DNA of 64,000 nucleotides from Thermohalobaculum sp050330995 (GTDB lineage Bacteria > Pseudomonadota > Alphaproteobacteria > Rhodobacterales > Rhodobacteraceae): assembly GCA_050330995.1 (NCBI GenBank), contig JBHJHI010000037.1, positions 15,909 through 79,908 on the forward strand, written 5' to 3'. Within the stretch, counting starts at the first letter, position 1. The number at the start of each line of letters is the position of its first letter. Shown here in pieces: positions 8,493 to 17,063 of the stretch. The position numbers were made by a program, and so were the translations under genes. A model generated the notes under the pieces. The model searched no databases. It saw nothing but the letters and a program-made list of their open reading frames with translations, and was not told the DNA's origin.

Positions 8493-9670
8493 CCGACACT
8501 GCGGCCGATCCCGTGAGGTTCCTGTCGCCGACCACCGGACGCGCGCTCGACCGGACGGGCGCGCGCGTGCTCTCGGCCGGCGACGAGCGCTGGCCGGCGC
8601 CCGCGGGCATCCCGTTCCTGCGCGCCGACCGGCCCGATCTGGTCGCCGCCCTGCTCGACCGCCTCGACGCCGGCGACGAGACGGGCGCCACGGCGCTCGC
8701 GCTGACCGACCAGGACCGCCACGCGCCGCTGCCGGCGCCGTCCGAGGCGGCCATGCGCGCGATGCTGGCCGGGGAGGGCCTGAGCTATCGCGACGCCATG
8801 GAGCGGCTGAACCTCGGACCCGTCGCCCACTACTTCGCGCACCGCTGGTCGGCGCCGACGCTCCTGTCGGCGCTGGCGCTGGTGGCGCACCACCGCGCCG
8901 AGGGCGAGACGGTGATCGACGTCGCCTGCGGCTCGGGCCACGTCGCGCGCGAGCTGGCGCTGCACGGCGTGCCGGTGGTCGGGCTCGACCTCGTCTTCGC
9001 CAAGCTCTGGCTCGCGCGCCGCTTCCTCTTGCCCGAGAGCGTCCCGCTCGCGGTCGCCGACATGACCGCGCCCCCGGTCGTGGACGCCGGCGACGCGAGC
9101 GTCCTCTGCCACGACGCGCTCTACTTCCTCGACGAGAAGGCGGACGCGGTCGCGGCGATGCGGACCATGGCGGGGGAGGGCGGCGCGGTGCTGCTCGGGC
9201 ATCTGCACATGGCCGCCTTCGACCACGGCTCGGTCGCCGGCCGCCCGCTCGACGCGGCCGGCTGGGCGGCGCTCCTGCCGGGCACCGTCGCCTACGACGA
9301 CGCGGGCCTCGCCGGGGCGGCGGTCTCGGGCACGGCGCCCGAGCCCGCCGATCTCGACGCGCTCGACCGGGTCGAGGCCATGGCGCTCTCGACGCGGCCC
9401 GCCCGCGCGCCGGCGGTGGACCCCGCGCTCGCACCCCCGGATACGGGGCTCGGGCTCAACCCGCTGCTCGTGGCGAACGGCGACGGCCGTCTCGCCCCGG
9501 ACTGGCCGACGCCGGCCTTCGCGCGCGAGTACGCGAACGCGGACTACCTGCGCGCCGAGGCGCCGCCCGACCATCTTCTCGCCCGCGCCGCGCACGGCCA
9601 CGGCGGCGACCCGGCGCTCGCGGATCTCGCGCGCCGCCGCGTGCTCGTCGCCCTGCCGGAGGCGTGGTGA
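8489..9670 (+). CDS. SAM-dependent methyltransferase
   Basis: A 393-residue class I methyltransferase. The SAM-binding motif I is VIDVACGSGHVARELAL followed by the acidic strand end VVGLDL, near residues 145-170. An N-terminal segment of about 140 residues and a C-terminal extension flank the Rossmann fold. I chose the GTG at 8489 because it overlaps the previous stop as GTGA, the pattern used across this operon; an in-frame GTG at 8477 is the alternative. The substrate is unknown; methylation of an inositol, sugar or carboxylate intermediate is possible. Confidence 0.8.
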   Translation: MTDTAADPVRFLSPTTGRALDRTGARVLSAGDERWPAPAGIPFLRADRPDLVAALLDRLDAGDETGATALALTDQDRHAPLPAPSEAAMRAMLAGEGLSYRDAMERLNLGPVAHYFAHRWSAPTLLSALALVAHHRAEGETVIDVACGSGHVARELALHGVPVVGLDLVFAKLWLARRFLLPESVPLAVADMTAPPVVDAGDASVLCHDALYFLDEKADAVAAMRTMAGEGGAVLLGHLHMAAFDHGSVAGRPLDAAGWAALLPGTVAYDDAGLAGAAVSGTAPEPADLDALDRVEAMALSTRPARAPAVDPALAPPDTGLGLNPLLVANGDGRLAPDWPTPAFAREYANADYLRAEAPPDHLLARAAHGHGGDPALADLARRRVLVALPEAW

Positions 9671-10707
9671 TGGGCGAGGACCTGCGCTGGGGCGTGGTCG
9701 GCTGCGGCTGGGTCGCGCGCGACTTCGCGATCCCCGCGATCCGGGCGGCGGCGGGCGGACGTCTCGCGGCGGTCTGCGACCTCGACGTCGGCCGCGCCGC
9801 CGCCGCGGCGCCCGGCACGCCGGCCTTCGCGCGACCGGCCGAGATGCTGGCCTCGGGGCTGGTCGACGCGGTCTACGTCGCCACCCCGAACCACCTGCAC
9901 GCCGAGCCGGTGACGGAGGCCGCCCGCCACGGCGCCCACGTGCTCTGCGAGAAGCCGATCGCGCACGATCTGGACGACGCGCAGGCGATGGTCGCGGCCT
10001 GCGAGGCGGCGGGCGTGGTCTACGCCACCGCCTTCGACCAGCGCTTCCACGCCGCCCATCGGCAGATGGCGCGGCTGATCGCCGACGGCGCGATCGGCAC
10101 GGTGACGCAGATCCAGATCCGCTACGCCTGCTGGGTCGACGCCGGCTGGTCGGGCGACAACTGGCGCGCCGACCCCGCCCGCGCCGGCGGCGGCGCGGCG
10201 ATCGACCTCGCGCCGCACGGGCTCGACCTCTGCGCGACGCTGCTCGGCGCGCCGCTCGTCTCGGTCTCGGCCATGCTGCAACGCCGGGTCCACGGCTACG
10301 CCGTCGACGACGGCGGGGTTCTGATGGCCGCCTACGCCGACGGCACGCTGGCCACGCTCTCGGTCGGCTACAACTGCCCCGAGCGGCTGGAGCGCCGGCG
10401 TCTCGCGGTCTGGGGCACGGACGCGATGCTCGTCGCCGAGAACACCATGGGCCAGACGCCGGGCGGGCGGCTCGTCCGGACGGACGCCGCGAGCGGCGCC
10501 GCCGAGGAACTGGCGCTGGAGGACGACCGTTCGCCCTTCACCGTGCAGATCGAACGGTTCAACGCCCATGTCGCCGAGGGCGCGCCCTTTCCGGGCGGCG
10601 CCGCTGGCGACCTCGCGCAGCACCGCCTGCTGATCGACGCCCTCGACCGCGCCGCCCTCGACCACACGGCCCACGACCTCGCGGGAGGGAACCGCCATGC
10701 CTCTTAA
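9670..10707 (+). CDS. Gfo/Idh/MocA family oxidoreductase
   Basis: A 345-residue NAD(P)-dependent dehydrogenase. The N-terminal Rossmann motif is GVVGCGWVARDFAIPAI, with the family signature VLCEKPIAHDLDDA (EKP) around residue 95 and the catalytic DLAPHGLDL (D-x3-H) around residue 180. The family oxidises inositols, sugars and related polyols, so it could act on an inositol or glycosyl intermediate, consistent with ino1 as first gene. The ATG shares a base with the preceding stop (TGATG), and the C-terminus overlaps the next gene by 11 bases. Confidence 0.9.
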   Translation: MGEDLRWGVVGCGWVARDFAIPAIRAAAGGRLAAVCDLDVGRAAAAAPGTPAFARPAEMLASGLVDAVYVATPNHLHAEPVTEAARHGAHVLCEKPIAHDLDDAQAMVAACEAAGVVYATAFDQRFHAAHRQMARLIADGAIGTVTQIQIRYACWVDAGWSGDNWRADPARAGGGAAIDLAPHGLDLCATLLGAPLVSVSAMLQRRVHGYAVDDGGVLMAAYADGTLATLSVGYNCPERLERRRLAVWGTDAMLVAENTMGQTPGGRLVRTDAASGAAEELALEDDRSPFTVQIERFNAHVAEGAPFPGGAAGDLAQHRLLIDALDRAALDHTAHDLAGGNRHAS

Positions 10708-11563
10708 GCACTACGCCTGCTCGAACTGCGGCCACTGGCAGGTCTGGTTCGACCACCAGGACCCTCTGGGCTGCATCATCTGCATGGACACCCGCAACGC
10801 GCTGCCCGAGGACGGCTGGGACTTCAAGGACGAGGCCTGGGCGCGAGACACCTTCACGAGCCATTGGCGCCAGTTGGCGCCCGACCTCTGGGCGTTCTCG
10901 GCCACGCCGAAGTTCGGCCTCGGCGCCAACGGCTGGCTGATGATCCGCGATGACGGCAACGTGCTGTTCGAGAGCTGCCCGTACTACCAGCCGGACGCGA
11001 TCGAGAAGATCCGCGAGCTGGGCGGCGTGCGGGTGCTGGCCTCGTCGCATCCCCACGGCTACGGCGCGCTCTGGCAGATCCAGCGCGAGTTCGAGCCGAT
11101 CCTCACCATCCACAAGGCCGACATTCCGTACTCGAAGGCGTTCCGCGTCACCTGGCCGGCCGACGATATCCACGAGATCGCCCCTGGTCTGACGCTGCAC
11201 CACGTCGGCGGCCACTACGAGGGCCACTCGGTGCTGCACGACACGCACCATCGCCGCCTGTTCGTCGGCGACAGCCTGAAGATCGAGCAGGACGAGCACG
11301 AGAACTCGGTCGCGATCTCGTGCCACAAGGCCTACCACTACGAGATCCCGCTCAGCCAAGGCGAACTCGCGCGCTACGTCGAGGTGTTCCGCCAGCTTCC
11401 CTTCGACACGGCGCTGACGCCGTTCGAATACGCGCCCGGCGTCACGCGGGAACTCTCGATCGAGCTGTTCCTGTCGCAGATGCGCCGCCCGCCGCACACC
11501 AAGCCCGTGCGCGTCGAGGTGCTGCGCGAGGCCTACGAGGCGGGGCGGGAGGCCGCGGAATGA
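10697..11563 (+). CDS. MBL-fold hydrolase with N-terminal zinc ribbon
   Basis: A 288-residue protein. Residues 5-30 hold two cysteine knuckles (CSNCGHW and CIIC), a likely zinc or iron ribbon. The remainder resembles a metallo-beta-lactamase fold: SSHPHGYGALW takes the place of the usual HxHxDH, GGHYEGHSVLH provides a later histidine pair, and FVGDSLKIEQDEHEN supplies the aspartate. The first motif is shortened, so metal stoichiometry may differ from classical members. The substrate is unknown. It is tightly embedded, overlapping Gfo/Idh by 11 bases and the next gene by ATGA. Confidence 0.8.
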   Translation: MPLKHYACSNCGHWQVWFDHQDPLGCIICMDTRNALPEDGWDFKDEAWARDTFTSHWRQLAPDLWAFSATPKFGLGANGWLMIRDDGNVLFESCPYYQPDAIEKIRELGGVRVLASSHPHGYGALWQIQREFEPILTIHKADIPYSKAFRVTWPADDIHEIAPGLTLHHVGGHYEGHSVLHDTHHRRLFVGDSLKIEQDEHENSVAISCHKAYHYEIPLSQGELARYVEVFRQLPFDTALTPFEYAPGVTRELSIELFLSQMRRPPHTKPVRVEVLREAYEAGREAAE

Positions 11564-12444
11564 GCCTGCGCTACGCCTGGAACACCAACGGCTGCGCGCA
11601 TCATCGCCTGGACGACGCGCTCGCGATGATCGCCGACGCCGGCTACGACGGCGTGGCGCTGACGCTCGACCACAACCACCTCGACCCGTTCGCCGAGGAC
11701 TGGAAGGCTCAGGCGGAGCGGCTCGCGGCGCGGCTCGGCGAACTCGGTCTCGGCTCGGTGATCGAGACCGGGGCGCGCTACCTGCTCGACCCGCGCCTGA
11801 AGCACGAGCCGACGCTGATCTCGCCCGAGCCGGAAGGCCGCGCCAGGCGCATCGCCTTCTACGAGCGCGCCACCGAGATCGCGGCGATCCTCGGGTCCGA
11901 GACCGTCAGCTTCTGGTCGGGCGTGCCGCGCGAGGGGGTCGAGCGCGACCGGGCGTGGTCCTGGCTGGTCGACGGCGTCGCCACCGTCGCGGTGCAGGCC
12001 GAGAACGCGGGCGTCGAGGTCTCGGTCGAGCCCGAGCCCGGCATGCTGGTCGAGACGGTGGCCGACTGGGCGCGGCTGCGCGACGACCTGCGCTCGGTTA
12101 CCGAGGCGCCGGTCACGCTCGCGCTCGACACCGGCCACTGCCTCGTGACCGGCGAAGGGGAGCCGGCCGACATGGTCCGCGCCTACGCCGGCGCGCTCGG
12201 CACGGTCGCGATCGAGGACATGAAGCGTGGCAGCCACGTCCACCTGCCGTTCGGCCAGGGCGACATGGACCTGCCCGCCACCCTCGCCGCGCTGAGGGAG
12301 GCCGGCTTCGCCCGTCTCGTCACCGTGGAACTCTCGCGCGAGAGCCATCGCGCGCACGAGGCGATCCCAGAGGCGCTCGCGGCGCTGCACCTCGCCGAGG
12401 GGCGGCTCGGCGAGGACCAGCTCGGCTCGATGGGGGCGCTCTGA
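11560..12444 (+). CDS. sugar phosphate isomerase/epimerase-like TIM-barrel protein
   Basis: A 294-residue AP-endonuclease-2-like TIM barrel. Metal-site style residues are visible at the strand ends: VSVEPEPGMLVET, LALDTGHCLV, and VTVELSRESH near the C-terminus, plus DMKRGSHVHLPFGQGDMDL. Enzymes of this fold isomerise or dehydrate sugars and inososes (IolE, IolH and hexulose isomerases are relatives). Coupled to Gfo/Idh and ino1, inosose or ketosugar processing is reasonable but unproven. Start and stop overlap neighbours (ATGA, TGATG). Confidence 0.82.
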   Translation: MSLRYAWNTNGCAHHRLDDALAMIADAGYDGVALTLDHNHLDPFAEDWKAQAERLAARLGELGLGSVIETGARYLLDPRLKHEPTLISPEPEGRARRIAFYERATEIAAILGSETVSFWSGVPREGVERDRAWSWLVDGVATVAVQAENAGVEVSVEPEPGMLVETVADWARLRDDLRSVTEAPVTLALDTGHCLVTGEGEPADMVRAYAGALGTVAIEDMKRGSHVHLPFGQGDMDLPATLAALREAGFARLVTVELSRESHRAHEAIPEALAALHLAEGRLGEDQLGSMGAL

Positions 12445-13718
12445 TGCGGGTCTGCTTCGTCTCGCGGCGCTACTTCCCGGCGATCTCGGGCATGAGCGTC
12501 TACGCGCGGAACCTGCTTCGCGAGCTGGTCGCGGCCGGCGACGACGTGGTGATGGTCAGCCAGTACCGCGCCGACGCGGCGGGGGCGGGCATCTACGGTG
12601 GCGGCGCGCCGCCCGAGGTGCCGGGTGTCGAGGTGCGCGGGCTGCGCTCGCTCGGCGAGGAAGCGTCGAACGGGGGCTCCGGCTTCGCCGACTTCGAGCG
12701 CGACCACGACGAGATGGTCGAGACCGTGCTGCGCGCCCACGCCGAGAAGCCCTTCGACATCGTCCACGCGCAGTACGCCTATCCGACCGGCCTCGCCGCC
12801 ATGGAGGTCTCGCGCCGCACCGGCGTGCCCAACGTCGTCTCGATCCAGGGCGGCGACGGCCACTGGGTCGGCAAGTGCTGCGAGACCCACCGCGCCATGA
12901 TGCAGGCGGTGCTGACGGGGGCGCAGCGGCTGCTGATCGGCTCGACGTCCTTCGCGCGCGAGGTCGAGGAAGGCCACGGCGTGCCGGTCTCGCGCTTCAC
13001 CATCGTGCCGGGCGCGACCGACGTGAGCCGCTACCACCCGCGCGCGGATCGGGCGGTCGGCGACCTGGGCGAGGTGCCGCGGCTTCTGTTCCACGGCCGG
13101 GTGGACCGGCGAAAGGGCGTGTTCGAGCTGATCGACGCCTTCGCCTCGCTCCGCGCCGAGGGCCGCGACATCCGCCTCACGATCTCGGGCATCGGCCCCG
13201 ACCTCGACGGGGTGCGCGCGCGGGTGAGCCACCTGATGCTCGACGACGCGGTCGAGATCACCGGCTACGCCGACTACGAGGCCGCGCCGGCGGTCTACCG
13301 CCGCGGCGACATCTTCGTCACGCCGACCTACTCGGAGGGGTTCTCGAACACGATCCTCGAGGCGATGGCGACCGGGTTGCCGATCGCGTCGTGCGAGACG
13401 ATCGGCGTGGTCGACTGCCTCGAACACGAGCGCGACGCGCTCCTGGTGCCGGTCGCCAACGACTGGGCGCTCGCCGCCGCGATCGCGCGGCTCCTCGACG
13501 ACGCGCGGCTGCGCCGGCGGCTGGCCGAGACCGCGCTCGACGAGGTGCGCCGGCTCTACTCGTGGCGCGCGGTCGGCCGGCAGATCCGCGGCGTCTACGA
13601 GGAGATCCTGGGCGAGACCCCCGACGACGGCTGGACGCGCCACTACGATCCCGCCACCCATTCGGCCGATCGGGCGGACACGGGGTGTCGTTTCCGCCGA
13701 GAGCCCCATCTGCTCTGA
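12444..13718 (+). CDS. GT4-family glycosyltransferase
   Basis: A 424-residue GT-B enzyme starting MRVCFVSRRYFPAISGMSVY. The C-terminal nucleotide-sugar domain has LLFHGRVDRRKGVFELIDA and the GT4 acidic motif EGFSNTILEAMATGLP near residue 300. GT4 members transfer sugar from NDP-sugars with retention; MshA, which glycosylates inositol 3-phosphate in mycothiol synthesis, is in this family. Being followed by a PIG-L deacetylase, transfer of N-acetylglucosamine to an inositol phosphate is a specific hypothesis. Its start shares a base with the previous stop. Confidence 0.92.
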   Translation: MRVCFVSRRYFPAISGMSVYARNLLRELVAAGDDVVMVSQYRADAAGAGIYGGGAPPEVPGVEVRGLRSLGEEASNGGSGFADFERDHDEMVETVLRAHAEKPFDIVHAQYAYPTGLAAMEVSRRTGVPNVVSIQGGDGHWVGKCCETHRAMMQAVLTGAQRLLIGSTSFAREVEEGHGVPVSRFTIVPGATDVSRYHPRADRAVGDLGEVPRLLFHGRVDRRKGVFELIDAFASLRAEGRDIRLTISGIGPDLDGVRARVSHLMLDDAVEITGYADYEAAPAVYRRGDIFVTPTYSEGFSNTILEAMATGLPIASCETIGVVDCLEHERDALLVPVANDWALAAAIARLLDDARLRRRLAETALDEVRRLYSWRAVGRQIRGVYEEILGETPDDGWTRHYDPATHSADRADTGCRFRREPHLL

Positions 13719-13719
13719 T

Positions 13720-14574
13720 ATGACACGACGCGCCCTGTTCCTGTCGCCCCACCTCGACGACGCCGCCTTCTCGGCCGGCGGGCTGGTCATCGCGCTCGCG
13801 CGCGCCGGGTGGGAGGTGACGCTGGCGACCGTCTTCACCCGCTCGGTCGAGCACCCCACCGGCTTCGCGCTCGAATGCCAGACGTCCAAGGGCATCGCGC
13901 CCGAGGTCGACTACATGGCGCTGCGCCGTGCCGAGGACCGCGCCGCCTGCGACGCGCTCGGCGCCCGGCCGCTCTACATGGACTACCCCGAGGCGCCGCA
14001 CCGCGGCTACGACAGCCCGGACGCGCTGTTCGGCGAGCGCGTGGACGGCGACGACGCGGCCGAGACGCTGGCGCCGGCCTTCGCCCGGCTGGTCGACCGC
14101 CTCGGCCCCGATCTCGTCGCGCTCCCGGAAGGGCTCGGCGACCACGTCGACCACCGCGCCGTGGTCGAGGGCTGGACCGGCGCCGAGCGCGGCACGGCCG
14201 TGGTGCGCTGGCGCGACCTGCCCTACGCCGCGCGCCTCGATCGGCTGGCTCCGGCCGAGGCCTGCTTCCTGATCGACCTGCCCGGCAAGCTCGGCGCCTG
14301 CGCCGCCTACGACAGCCAGCTCTATACCCAGTTCGGCGGCGAGGGCGGCATGCGCCGGCTGCTGACCGCCTTCGCCTTCGGCGAGGGCGCGGGGCGCACG
14401 GCGGCCGAAGGGGTCTCGGGCGAGGGCGCGGGGCTGCTCGCCGGGGTGCTGACGGCGCTGGAAGGGCGAGGCGAGGGCGCGGGACGGGACGACGAGGCCG
14501 TCGAGCCCAGCTGCGGCGTCGCCGCGCAGGATGGCCTGGCCGGCCACAAGCCCCTCACGGGAGCGCCGTCGTGA
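13720..14574 (+). CDS. PIG-L/LmbE family deacetylase
   Basis: A 284-residue zinc-dependent N-deacetylase. The first motif is SPHLDDAAFSAGG (H11, D13/D14) and the second zinc histidine region is GDHVDHRAV (H142/H145), matching PIG-L enzymes such as MshB and BshB, which deacetylate GlcNAc conjugates. The spacing to the glycosyltransferase is a single base. About 50 C-terminal residues are low-complexity and probably not part of the fold. The stop overlaps the next GTG start (GTGA). Confidence 0.9.
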   Translation: MTRRALFLSPHLDDAAFSAGGLVIALARAGWEVTLATVFTRSVEHPTGFALECQTSKGIAPEVDYMALRRAEDRAACDALGARPLYMDYPEAPHRGYDSPDALFGERVDGDDAAETLAPAFARLVDRLGPDLVALPEGLGDHVDHRAVVEGWTGAERGTAVVRWRDLPYAARLDRLAPAEACFLIDLPGKLGACAAYDSQLYTQFGGEGGMRRLLTAFAFGEGAGRTAAEGVSGEGAGLLAGVLTALEGRGEGAGRDDEAVEPSCGVAAQDGLAGHKPLTGAPS

Positions 14575-15467
14575 ACGTCGCCGCCTGGAGCAAAGCCCCC
14601 CGCCCCGCCCTCGCCGCTCGCGTCGAACTCGGCGCCGAGGCACGGGTCCGCGCCGGCGCGATCGGGCTCGACCTGCCGCCCGGCGCGCCCTCGATGCTGG
14701 TCGAGAGCGGGCGGGACGCCGCCGCGGTCTTCGCCGTCGATCCCGCGCGCACCGGCGACGAGGACGCGCGCCTCGTGCTCGGCCCGGCCCCCTCGGCCGA
14801 TCTCGCCGCCGAGACCGCGGGGCTCGCCGCCGCCACGGGCGTCAGGGTGTTGACCACGCAGTCGAAGGCGCGCGACGACGGCGCGACCGCCCGCGCGCTC
14901 GGAGCGGCGGGCTTTCGCGCGATCGACACCGCCACGGTCTACGAGGTCGCGATCCCCGCCGCCGCGGCGAGCGTGGCGCGCTCGGCCCCCGGCCTCGTCT
15001 CGCGGCTCGGCGAGGCGAGTGGGCTGAAGCTGGTCTCGCTCTCGGCGATCGATCCGGGCCTGGTCGCCGAGACGCTCGACGCCGAGTGCCTGATGGACGC
15101 CTTCGAGGTCGAGGCGCGCCGCCGTCCGGGCCATCCGCGCGCGCTGGCGCGCGACGAGAGCGTCGCCGCGCTCACGGGCGACACGCTCACGGGCTTCCTC
15201 GCGCTGGAGCATGTGCCGGCAGGCGAGGCGACCGGGGCGAGCGGCTACGCCATCGTCGCGCGCTGGGTGGCGCCGGGCGCGCGCACCGGGCTCGTCAATC
15301 TCGCGCTGATCGTCGAGGCGCTCGCGCGCGCCGAGGCGGCCGGCGTCGAGCGCGTGCGCTTCGCCGCCAACCCCGCGCGCCATGCCGACACCTTCGCCCT
15401 CGCGCGCCGGCTCGGCGCGACGGCGCTCTTCACCCAGTCGCGATTCCGCCGAAGCCTGACATCATGA
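14571..15467 (+). CDS. tandem GNAT-like acyltransferase
   Basis: A 298-residue protein that seems to contain two GNAT-like halves. The first ends with ARALGAAGFRAIDTATVYEV (residues about 105-125) and the second with DTFALARRLGATALFTQS near the C-terminus; both resemble the last helix and strand of the GNAT fold. The acetyl-CoA loop is not obvious, so the call is by pattern only. MshD of mycothiol synthesis is also a tandem GNAT, which makes the context striking. The GTG start overlaps the deacetylase stop, and the stop overlaps the ycaO start. Confidence 0.55.
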   Translation: MNVAAWSKAPRPALAARVELGAEARVRAGAIGLDLPPGAPSMLVESGRDAAAVFAVDPARTGDEDARLVLGPAPSADLAAETAGLAAATGVRVLTTQSKARDDGATARALGAAGFRAIDTATVYEVAIPAAAASVARSAPGLVSRLGEASGLKLVSLSAIDPGLVAETLDAECLMDAFEVEARRRPGHPRALARDESVAALTGDTLTGFLALEHVPAGEATGASGYAIVARWVAPGARTGLVNLALIVEALARAEAAGVERVRFAANPARHADTFALARRLGATALFTQSRFRRSLTS

Positions 15468-17053
15468 CCGTCCACGACACCGCCCCCCGCGCCTTCGCGC
15501 CCCCCGCCGGCGCCGCAGGCCCGGCCAAGGCCGATCTCGACGCCGCCGCCGAGCGCTACCGCCGCCACCTGCCGCCCGGGCGGCTGCGCGTCTACGACGT
15601 CTCGGCGCTCGACGACCTCGGCCTCGCCTTCTACGCCGCCTGCTACGTCGGGGACGAGGGCTTCGTCATGGACGGCTTCGGCTACGGCGCGACGGCCGAG
15701 GAGGCGATGGTCGGCGCGCTCGGCGAGATCTCCGAGACCGCCCACGTCGACCACGCGCTCAAGACGGCGCCGGGGGCGAACGGCGTCTCCTACACTGCGA
15801 TGTGCCGCGCCTTCGGCGCCGACAGCGTGGTCGATCCGCTGCGCCTCTGCCTGCCGGCGGGCACGCCCTACACCGCCACCACGCCGCTCAAGTGGGTCGG
15901 CGTGCGCCGCTGGCCCGACGGCGCGCCGGCCTGGGCGCCGCGCGAGTGCGTCGCGATCTCGCCGGGCCAGTGGGCCGCCCACGGCTCCGAGGACCCGCGT
16001 GCCCCGACCCCCGAGGGCGAGGCGCAGATGCTGTTTCGCCCGATCACCTGCGGGCTCGGCGCCGGCACCTCGGTGGAGATGGCGCTCGCGCACGGGGTCC
16101 TGGAGTTGCTCCAGCGCGACGGCAACTGCACCTCGTTTCGCGCCATGGACCGCGGCTGGTCGATCGACCTCGACGGGCTCGAGGACCCCGGGCTGGTCGC
16201 GCTCGCCGACCATCTCGAAGGCCATGGCCTCGCGATGCGCCCCAAGCTCGCCTCGACCGAGTTCGGGCTGGCCAACCTGTTCGTGGTCGGCGAGCCGCGG
16301 GACGGCGCGCCCGAGCCGCGCCTGCCGATCCAGTTCACCGCCTGCGGCGAGGCGGTCCACCCCGACGCCGAGATGGCGCTCAGGAAAGCGGCCTACGAGT
16401 TCGTGGGCGCGCGCTGCCGCAAGGCGTTCATGCACGGCCCCCTCGACGCGGTGCGCCGCGCCGCCTCGGACGACTACCTCGACGACTACGTCGCGACCTT
16501 CGACCCCGCCGGCGAGGAGCCCCGCGCGCTCGAGGCCATGCGCGACTGGGTGCACCGCGACGGCGCCGATCTGGCCGCGATCCTGTCGGCCACGCTGTTT
16601 CGCGAGACCCGCCGCGTGGGCCTCGGCGTGCTGCCGCGCGCGCCCCGCGCGGACTGGGCGACGCCGGCGGCGCGGCTCGCGACGGTCGCCGGCCGGCTCG
16701 CACGGGCGGGGCATCCGCTCTACTGGTTCGACGCTTCGCCCGACGGCGGGGACACCCCGGTCGTGGTCAAGACGCTGGCCCCCGGCCTCGAAGGCGAGAC
16801 CATGAGCTACTACCGGATCGGCATGCGCGGCGTGCGCCGCCTGCTCGATCGCGAGCCAACGCTGGCCGGCATCGGTGCCGCCCCTGAGGGCGCCGAGCCG
16901 GTGGCGATGACGGCCGAGGACGCCGACCGGCTCGGCGGGCCGGCTTGGTTCTCGCCCGCGCGCGCGGCCGAGATCGTCGGGTCGGCCTATCCGCTCTACC
17001 GGGAGCCGTCGAGCCACGCGGTGCGGCTGACCGAGCCGGACGGCCGCCGATGA
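15464..17053 (+). CDS. YcaO-family ATP-dependent enzyme
   Basis: A 529-residue protein of the YcaO superfamily, which uses ATP to activate amide carbonyls for azoline, thioamide or amidine formation. Visible YcaO blocks are GYGATAEEAMVGALGEISE (about 73-91), AGTSVEMALAHGVLELLQRD (about 200-219, the usual acidic ATP/Mg segment) and DAEMALRKAAYEFVGARC (about 301-318). There is no proline-rich C-terminus of the azoline-forming type and no TfuA, precursor peptide or leader-binding partner nearby. It may act on a small molecule rather than a peptide; this is inference. The start overlaps the previous stop as ATGA. Confidence 0.85.
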   Translation: MTVHDTAPRAFAPPAGAAGPAKADLDAAAERYRRHLPPGRLRVYDVSALDDLGLAFYAACYVGDEGFVMDGFGYGATAEEAMVGALGEISETAHVDHALKTAPGANGVSYTAMCRAFGADSVVDPLRLCLPAGTPYTATTPLKWVGVRRWPDGAPAWAPRECVAISPGQWAAHGSEDPRAPTPEGEAQMLFRPITCGLGAGTSVEMALAHGVLELLQRDGNCTSFRAMDRGWSIDLDGLEDPGLVALADHLEGHGLAMRPKLASTEFGLANLFVVGEPRDGAPEPRLPIQFTACGEAVHPDAEMALRKAAYEFVGARCRKAFMHGPLDAVRRAASDDYLDDYVATFDPAGEEPRALEAMRDWVHRDGADLAAILSATLFRETRRVGLGVLPRAPRADWATPAARLATVAGRLARAGHPLYWFDASPDGGDTPVVVKTLAPGLEGETMSYYRIGMRGVRRLLDREPTLAGIGAAPEGAEPVAMTAEDADRLGGPAWFSPARAAEIVGSAYPLYREPSSHAVRLTEPDGRR

Positions 17054-17063
17054 CGGAGGACGC

